From JAYPHU01 sp038127535 (GTDB lineage Bacteria; Pseudomonadota; Alphaproteobacteria; Rhodospirillales; UBA2165): DNA of 64,000 nt. The translations under genes were made by a program, and so were the position numbers. Below, one piece after another: positions 59,612 to 64,000 of this stretch (the first letter of the stretch is position 1; the number at the start of each line of letters is the position of its first letter). Below the pieces are notes generated by a model. The model saw nothing but the letters and a program-made list of their open reading frames with translations. It did not search any database and had not been told where the DNA came from. The stretch spans positions 1 through 64,000 of the forward strand of contig JAYPHU010000005.1 of the NCBI GenBank assembly GCA_038127535.1, in the 5' to 3' direction.

Positions 59612-61219
59612 ATGGCAGCCGATCGGCCAAATTTTCTTCTGATCATGACCGACCAACACCGTGCTGATCATATTGGAAGCTATGGCAACCAGGTCCTGCG
59701 CACACCCAACATCGATTCAATCGCTGCAAAAGGTTTGTCGTTCGACAAGTTCTATGTCTCGTGCCCGATTTGCATGCCCAATCGGGCGACCTTAATGACC
59801 GGTCGAATGCCCTCCATCAACGGAGTTATCACGAACGGCCTGCCGCTTCCCTGGAACTCGAATACTTTCGTAAATTTGTTGCGATCAGCGGGGTATCGAA
59901 CGGCACTTCTTGGGAAATCCCATCTCCAGAATATGACAAGTCTTTTGGTTGAGGATTGGAACTACCCGCCGAAGCGGGATGGCATGGCGCCAGCAGAGGG
60001 GTTTCAAGAGGCGTATATGGATTTTAGACGGGGCGAACTCTATGAGAATGAGCGCTTAGAGTTTTTTGCCAAGGATCCAGGCCGAAAGGTGAACCTACCC
60101 TACTACGGGTTCGAACAGGTCAAATTTGCCAATGGGCATGGCGACTCCGTGGGCGGGCATTATGCCGGCTGGGCGCGCAGCCAATACAAAGAGTTCAGCA
60201 AACTCCTCGGGCCCGAAAACCAGCTTGCGGGAAATGACTATGTTGCGCCCCAATCCTGGCGGACCGCCGTACCTGAGGAGTTGCACTCAACCTCTTACGT
60301 TGAAAGGTCCACCATAGAATACCTCGAGGAACACGCTTCCTCCGGTTCTGATCAGCCCTTTTTTATCCAGGCCAGTTTTCCGGACCCTCATCATCCTTTC
60401 GTCGCACCGGGAAAGTATTGGGACATGTATGATCCTGGCGACTGTCCGGCGCCGGCGGCTTTCGGCAAGCTACAGAATGATCCGCCGCCTCTTCAGCGAG
60501 AGCTGGAGCGGCAATTTCAGAACAAAGAGCGAGTCATTCGGGTTGCGGCGTTCATCGCCAACGAAAGGGAGGTGAGAGAGAGTATCGCCATAACCTACGG
60601 CATGATTTCGTTCGTCGACGATGCCGTCGGGCGAATATTGGGCAAACTTACCGAGCTCGGGCTGGATGAAAATACGGTCGTCATATTCACCTCGGATCAT
60701 GGTGACTTGATGGGTGATCATGGACTCATGCTGAAGCATAGTTTCCACAATGATGGGCTTATCCGGGTCCCATTTATATGGGCCGATCCCGATCGTGCCG
60801 ATGAGGGTTCAAGAAGTGACTTGCTCAGCGGGACCATCGACATCGCCTCAACGGTACTGGGGAGAGCCGGGTTGTCGCCGTATCATGGGATGCAGGGGTA
60901 CGACGTTGTCGGCGCTGTCCGCATGGGTACGGAGCTGCCTCGACTGGGCATCTTAGTCGAGGAAGATGAGATTCCCTTTAACGCCAATTGCGGCCAATAC
61001 TTGAAAACCAGGACCTTTGTCACCGAGCGGTGGCGGTTAACCTACTGGTTGGAACATGAATTTGGTGAGCTTTACGACCATCAGAACGATCCGCTGGAAT
61101 TGAACAACCTGTGGAATGACCCCGGCGCCGAGGCTGATAAGTCATTGTTGCAGGAGATGATGATGCGAGAACGCTTTAACCTGGACGAGATGGCGCCCAA
61201 AGCAGACTATTGTGCCTAG
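59612..61219 (+). CDS. Type I sulfatase (formylglycine-dependent)
   Basis: Hydrolyses a sulfate ester. The start is set at ATG 59612 (MAADRPNFLLIMTDQHRADH), 10 bases after the monooxygenase stop; the longer frame to 59471 overlaps that gene. 535 aa. The metal site DQHRADHIGSYGN and the modification motif CMPNRATLMTGR (C-x-P-x-R, Cys becoming formylglycine) are complete. FTSDHGDLMGDHGLM supplies the Asp-His metal ligands. No signal peptide is seen, so it appears cytoplasmic, as in choline-sulfatase-like enzymes. An anaerobic or FGE-type maturase must be encoded elsewhere. Together with the monooxygenase it suggests use of a sulfated organic compound. Confidence 0.9.
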   Translation: MAADRPNFLLIMTDQHRADHIGSYGNQVLRTPNIDSIAAKGLSFDKFYVSCPICMPNRATLMTGRMPSINGVITNGLPLPWNSNTFVNLLRSAGYRTALLGKSHLQNMTSLLVEDWNYPPKRDGMAPAEGFQEAYMDFRRGELYENERLEFFAKDPGRKVNLPYYGFEQVKFANGHGDSVGGHYAGWARSQYKEFSKLLGPENQLAGNDYVAPQSWRTAVPEELHSTSYVERSTIEYLEEHASSGSDQPFFIQASFPDPHHPFVAPGKYWDMYDPGDCPAPAAFGKLQNDPPPLQRELERQFQNKERVIRVAAFIANEREVRESIAITYGMISFVDDAVGRILGKLTELGLDENTVVIFTSDHGDLMGDHGLMLKHSFHNDGLIRVPFIWADPDRADEGSRSDLLSGTIDIASTVLGRAGLSPYHGMQGYDVVGAVRMGTELPRLGILVEEDEIPFNANCGQYLKTRTFVTERWRLTYWLEHEFGELYDHQNDPLELNNLWNDPGAEADKSLLQEMMMRERFNLDEMAPKADYCA

Positions 61220-61323
61220 ATAGGCATTAATTTGTTTCGACAATATGAGCGCTAGGCTTGATCCCTGATATCCCTGGCCAGGGACTCAACGAAGCCGTTC
61301 AGTTACGCGGCTAAAAATTACTC
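61220..61323. terminator. Palindrome between convergent sulfatase and SYLF genes
   Basis: The gap holds the 14-base palindrome tccctggccaggga (61270-61283), able to form a short stem. It separates convergent genes and may end one or both transcripts, but it lacks a T-run. Confidence 0.35.
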
Positions 61324-62007
61324 TTAGAGATAGGTCAGCCAGCGGCGCAGATCATCGGCCTGCGGATTTCGCATAGCGTGATCGACGATGATGGCGGACG
61401 GCGAGATCTCCTGGCCGTAGTATTCCTTGTTCAGGTCATTGCGGCGGACGATCGCCGCGCCTTCCACGGACATGCCGCCGAACAGGCCTTTGGCGTCCGA
61501 ATAGGCGACGATGTCGGCCGCGAGATTGGTGGTGATGCCGCCACCGACGCCGGACCCCTTGGGTCCGACGGCGAATTCAACGTCCGCACCAACCTTGCCT
61601 TGGTGTTTCAGGATGGCTTCGACCGCGCCTCTGTGGCGCAGGATTAGGACCACACTGGCCCGCTGGCCGCCGAACTGCAGGCCCCAGCTGCCAGCGCCCA
61701 TGGTGTAGAACGCCGGGTAGCCCCAGGTACCTTTTGTGTCGCGGGAAATCAGGACACCGTTGCCGCCTTCGGCGCCGACGAAGAAGCCGGCTTTATACAC
61801 CGCCGGGAAAATGGCGACGCCCGCTGAGTCTTTCAGCATTTCCTCGAACTTCGGGAAATCGCCACGCTTTTTTAAGATCTCCAAAGTCTTCAGAGAATCC
61901 ATGACCAACTGTTGCGACGTGGGGGCCTTGGGCGCGGAAACGCAACCGGCCAGCACCGCCAAAACGAGCACGAGGCCCGGGAAAGAATAGCGCTTTTTCA
62001 TGAGCAC
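61324..62007 (-). CDS. SYLF (Ysc84/DUF500) domain lipoprotein
   Basis: A 227-aa predicted lipoprotein: MLMKKRYSFPGLVLVLAVLA with lipobox LAGC near residue 22. The mature part is the SYLF lipid-binding domain: DSAGVAIFPAVYKAGFFVGA, GNGVLISRDTKGTWGYPAF, GAGSWGLQFGGQRASVVLIL and DVEFAVGPKGSGVGGG. SYLF proteins bind phospholipids; in bacteria the role is unclear but envelope-related. It lies 29 bases downstream of the ABC-2 permease stop region on the same strand, so it could be co-transcribed after it. Confidence 0.9.
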   Translation of the reverse strand: MLMKKRYSFPGLVLVLAVLAGCVSAPKAPTSQQLVMDSLKTLEILKKRGDFPKFEEMLKDSAGVAIFPAVYKAGFFVGAEGGNGVLISRDTKGTWGYPAFYTMGAGSWGLQFGGQRASVVLILRHRGAVEAILKHQGKVGADVEFAVGPKGSGVGGGITTNLAADIVAYSDAKGLFGGMSVEGAAIVRRNDLNKEYYGQEISPSAIIVDHAMRNPQADDLRRWLTYL

Positions 62008-62036
62008 CTTTGTGCCAGATTTTGGTTAACGGGTGG

Positions 62037-62837
62037 TTACTCGCCTTGTTGGAGCAAAAGCCCCTTTTCCCGCGCCACCCGGAACATATAGAGGAATACC
62101 CCGCCGCAGACCGCCAAGTAGACGATGTTCAGGCCGACCGCGCCAAGGAACAGGTCCCAATGGAACACTTTCTCGAACAAGACCGCGCGCATGCCTTCGA
62201 ACACATAGGTGGACGGTAAGACCCAGGACAGGGGCTGAAGCCAGTCGGGCAGCACGGACACGGGATAATAGATACCGGTGATCGGGGCGATCAGAAAAAT
62301 CGCAAACCAGCAGAGGTTTTCCGCGCCGAGGCCCAGCCGGAGGATTAGGCCGGACACCAAAAGCCCGACCGACCAGCCCATGGCCAGCAAATTGAAAAAG
62401 AACGCCGCCAGACCGACGCCAAGATCAAACACCCAGACACCAAAAAACGGCATGGCGAGGAAGGCTGCTGGGGTGACGCTGATCAGGGTGCGGATAAAAC
62501 TGATCACCATCAGAGCGGCGATCATCTCGATGGGGCGCAGGGGGCTGATGAACAGTTGCCCGAGATTCCGCGCCCACATTTCCTCGAGGAATGTCAGAGA
62601 CAGGCCCAGGTTGGAGCGAAACAAGACATCCCACAGCAGCACCGCGCTGATCAGCACGCCCGACGCCTGGGCGATCCAGGAACTGTTGGTCAGCAAAAAC
62701 GTGCTGAGAAAGCCCCACAGCAACAGCTGAAACGTCGGCCAGTAGGCCAGGTCGAGCAGCCGCGGCCAAGATTTGCGAAGGACAAACGCGTTGCGAAGCA
62801 CCATGCCCCAGATACGTTGCGCCACACCGCCGGTCAT
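62037..62837 (-). CDS. ABC-2 type transporter permease
   Basis: Membrane subunit of an export ABC transporter. The start ATG 62837 (MTGGVAQRIWGMVLRNAFVL) overlaps the ATPase stop by 4 bases (ATGA), better than a frame reaching to 62993. 266 aa with six hydrophobic segments, including YWPTFQLLLWGFLSTFLL and LCWFAIFLIAPITGIYYPVS. VLPDWLQPLSWVLPSTYVFE is the characteristic ABC-2 C-terminal motif. Substrate not determined; families of this shape move polysaccharide, drugs or sodium. Confidence 0.9.
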   Translation of the reverse strand: MTGGVAQRIWGMVLRNAFVLRKSWPRLLDLAYWPTFQLLLWGFLSTFLLTNSSWIAQASGVLISAVLLWDVLFRSNLGLSLTFLEEMWARNLGQLFISPLRPIEMIAALMVISFIRTLISVTPAAFLAMPFFGVWVFDLGVGLAAFFFNLLAMGWSVGLLVSGLILRLGLGAENLCWFAIFLIAPITGIYYPVSVLPDWLQPLSWVLPSTYVFEGMRAVLFEKVFHWDLFLGAVGLNIVYLAVCGGVFLYMFRVAREKGLLLQQGE

Positions 62838-63628
62838 GGGCTCGCCTCCATGTCTAGAAAGGGTGCTGTCGGCGACCTGGCGATGTCGAGGAATACTTCC
62901 TCCAGATTCTGCCGCCCGAACCGGGTGATCAGGTCTGCCGGGGTTCCCTGGTCGGCGATCCGCCCGTCCTTCATCATTATGACTTGCGAACAAATGCGCT
63001 CCACCTCGGTCATGTTGTGGGACGCCAGAAGGATCGTCGCACCGGTACGATCCCGGTACGCCTTGAAATAACTACGCACCCAATCCGCTGTGTCCGGGTC
63101 CAGGGAGGCGGTGGGCTCATCCAACAGCAACAGCTCCGGCTCGTTGATCAGGGACTTGGCGAGGGACGCGCGGGTTTTTTGCCCGGCCGATAACTTGCCG
63201 AGGGGCACCTTCAAAAGGTCCTGGAGGTTCAATTCTTCCGCCATGGCCCGGACCCGATCCTTCACTCGCGACAACCCATAAAGATTGGCGTAGACGATCA
63301 GGTTCTCCTCCACGCTGAGCCGGGCCGGCATACCCACATAGGGCGATGAAAAATTCATACGCGGCAGGACGGCGTGGCGGTTCCGGCGCATATCCGTACC
63401 CAGCACAGTGATGTCGCCGGCGGTGGGGATCAGCACGCCCAGCAGCATGGCGATGGTCGTTGTCTTGCCGGCGCCGTTGCCGCCCAGCAGCGCCACTATG
63501 TCACCACGAGCAACGGAAAAATTGAGATCGTTGACGGCCGGCTTGCCGTCATAGGACTTGCAGAGATTGGCGACTTCGATGGCGGGCCCGATTTCAGGGC
63601 CGGCATCCTTCTGCGGGTCTACGGTCAT
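62834..63628 (-). CDS. ABC transporter ATP-binding protein
   Basis: ATPase partner of the ABC-2 permease. The 264-aa protein has Walker A LGGNGAGKTTTIAM near residue 52, signature KLSAGQKTRASLAKSLI near 155, Walker B LLLLDEPTASLDPDTA near 175 and the switch His in LLASHNMTEVERIC. LSAGQ replaces the usual LSGGQ. It begins within the stop of the EAL-like gene (TGATG) and overlaps the permease, so three genes are coupled. Export direction is inferred from the ABC-2 partner. Confidence 0.94.
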   Translation of the reverse strand: MTVDPQKDAGPEIGPAIEVANLCKSYDGKPAVNDLNFSVARGDIVALLGGNGAGKTTTIAMLLGVLIPTAGDITVLGTDMRRNRHAVLPRMNFSSPYVGMPARLSVEENLIVYANLYGLSRVKDRVRAMAEELNLQDLLKVPLGKLSAGQKTRASLAKSLINEPELLLLDEPTASLDPDTADWVRSYFKAYRDRTGATILLASHNMTEVERICSQVIMMKDGRIADQGTPADLITRFGRQNLEEVFLDIARSPTAPFLDMEASP

Positions 63629-64000
63629 CAGTCGTCGATCAAGTTGGCCGTGTTTTGCGAGCGCCGCCGCGCCATTTCCATCTCCCGCCGCCGATTTTCC
63701 TCGGCGATCAGGTTCTCGATGTGGCGGCCCTGGAACATGCTGATGCCGACCTCGTGGCCAAAGTCGACCGATTGTTCGTCGTCGCAGCGGCAGAGAATAA
63801 CCCGGGACGTGCCCAGCGATTTCAGCATGCGCTTGACCTTGCCTTCGCCAACATCCTTGTTCAGTTCCTTCTGCCAGACCAGCTTGATCAGATCGGCGCC
63901 CAGCTTCTCGCGATTGATGAAGTGGGTGGTTTCGTGGGTCAGGCCGTCGATACAGATGCGGTAGCCCCGGTCTTTGGCGAATTCCCGGGCGAAAAAGAAG
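63628..64000 (-). CDS. EAL-like domain protein, C-terminal part (cut by window edge)
   Basis: Only the last 123 codons are in the window; the start lies beyond 64000. The visible part, AKDRGYRICIDGLTHETTHF, REKLGADLIKLVWQKEL, SRVILCRCDDEQSVDFGHEV and GISMFQGRHIENLIAEENRR, fits the end of an EAL-type barrel (c-di-GMP phosphodiesterase family), with GISMFQG matching the usual G-x-x-x-x-QG. Key catalytic residues (EAL itself, DDFG) are outside or altered, so activity cannot be judged. Its stop overlaps the ABC ATPase start. Confidence 0.65.
   Translation of the reverse strand, partial: FFFAREFAKDRGYRICIDGLTHETTHFINREKLGADLIKLVWQKELNKDVGEGKVKRMLKSLGTSRVILCRCDDEQSVDFGHEVGISMFQGRHIENLIAEENRRREMEMARRRSQNTANLIDD

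Noticed and set aside
1..64000. CRISPR arrays, rRNA genes, prophage or a defence island
   Set aside because: No regularly spaced repeats, no rRNA sequence and no phage structural, restriction or toxin-antitoxin genes were recognised; the only mobile trace is the integrase remnant at 13289.

Overview
The window looks like chromosomal DNA of an alphaproteobacterium, most plausibly from the Rhodospirillales or a neighbouring group. This rests on gene content and order: petA-petB-petC divergent from trmL-hemF, the DUF1285 / CoA-pyrophosphatase (NUDIX) / DUF6111 / CCA-transferase run next to a MoxR-DUF58-DUF4159 operon, class II DAHP synthase, glmU-glmS and TRAP transport genes. A 100-N gap at 43428-43527 is flanked on both sides by the same 55 bases, as expected when two short-read contigs are scaffolded, so the source is a draft (possibly metagenome-derived) assembly.

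Layout. 0.04-3.2 kb: glmS and glmU (amino-sugar and cell-wall precursors). 3.3-6.4 kb: three genes broken by in-frame stops (a 2OG oxygenase, a TPR protein, a D-glycerate/hydroxypyruvate reductase) around one intact membrane protein. 6.5-11.4 kb: an intact TRAP transporter (dctP, dctQ, dctM), a small membrane protein and an amidase. 11.5-13.0 kb: two more broken genes. 13.1 kb: tRNA-Val(CAC) with a promoter upstream and the first 16 codons of a tyrosine integrase just downstream, the scar of a lost element. 13.5-22 kb: cytochrome c, glutathione reductase, class II DAHP synthase, GlnRS, mtnA-mtnP and a cyclophilin, with dispersed palindromic repeats in the gaps. 22-29.3 kb: cytochrome bc1 operon, trmL, hemF, CCA transferase, DUF6111, NUDIX, DUF1285. 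29.4-36.1 kb: MoxR / DUF58 / DUF4159 / VWA-like operon. 36.8-42.1 kb: complete glycine-cleavage operon, a lipoprotein and a CDGSH protein. 42.2-43.9 kb: a peptidoglycan-binding/TPR protein containing the assembly gap. 44-47 kb: rnhA, trmJ, and cimA preceded by a promoter, an isoleucine-codon leader peptide and a terminator-like hairpin. 47.3-54 kb: a hypothetical, an EVE-domain protein, an enolase-superfamily enzyme, an MFS transporter, cysS and nadE. 54.2-61.2 kb: accessory region with a broken Pro-rich protein, a RutE-like nitroreductase, a candidate AhpD-like selenoprotein, a group D flavin monooxygenase and a sulfatase. 61.3-64 kb: SYLF lipoprotein, an ABC-2 export pair and the end of an EAL-like protein.

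Two observations stand out. First, the two-domain AhpD-like gene at 56848-57954 has an in-frame TGA exactly where the second redox cysteine of the E-x11-C-x2-C-x3-H motif belongs, with an open frame on both sides and a hairpin directly downstream. This fits a selenocysteine codon. Second, cimA appears to carry an isoleucine attenuator.

At least seven other genes carry nonsense codons at ordinary positions, mostly without frameshifts (twelve codons: eight TAG, three TAA, one TGA; an eighth gene, the nitroreductase, may add a thirteenth). Because TAG is also the normal terminator of many intact neighbours, this looks like recent gene decay (or consensus error) and not recoding. It is also the main competing explanation for the AhpD TGA.
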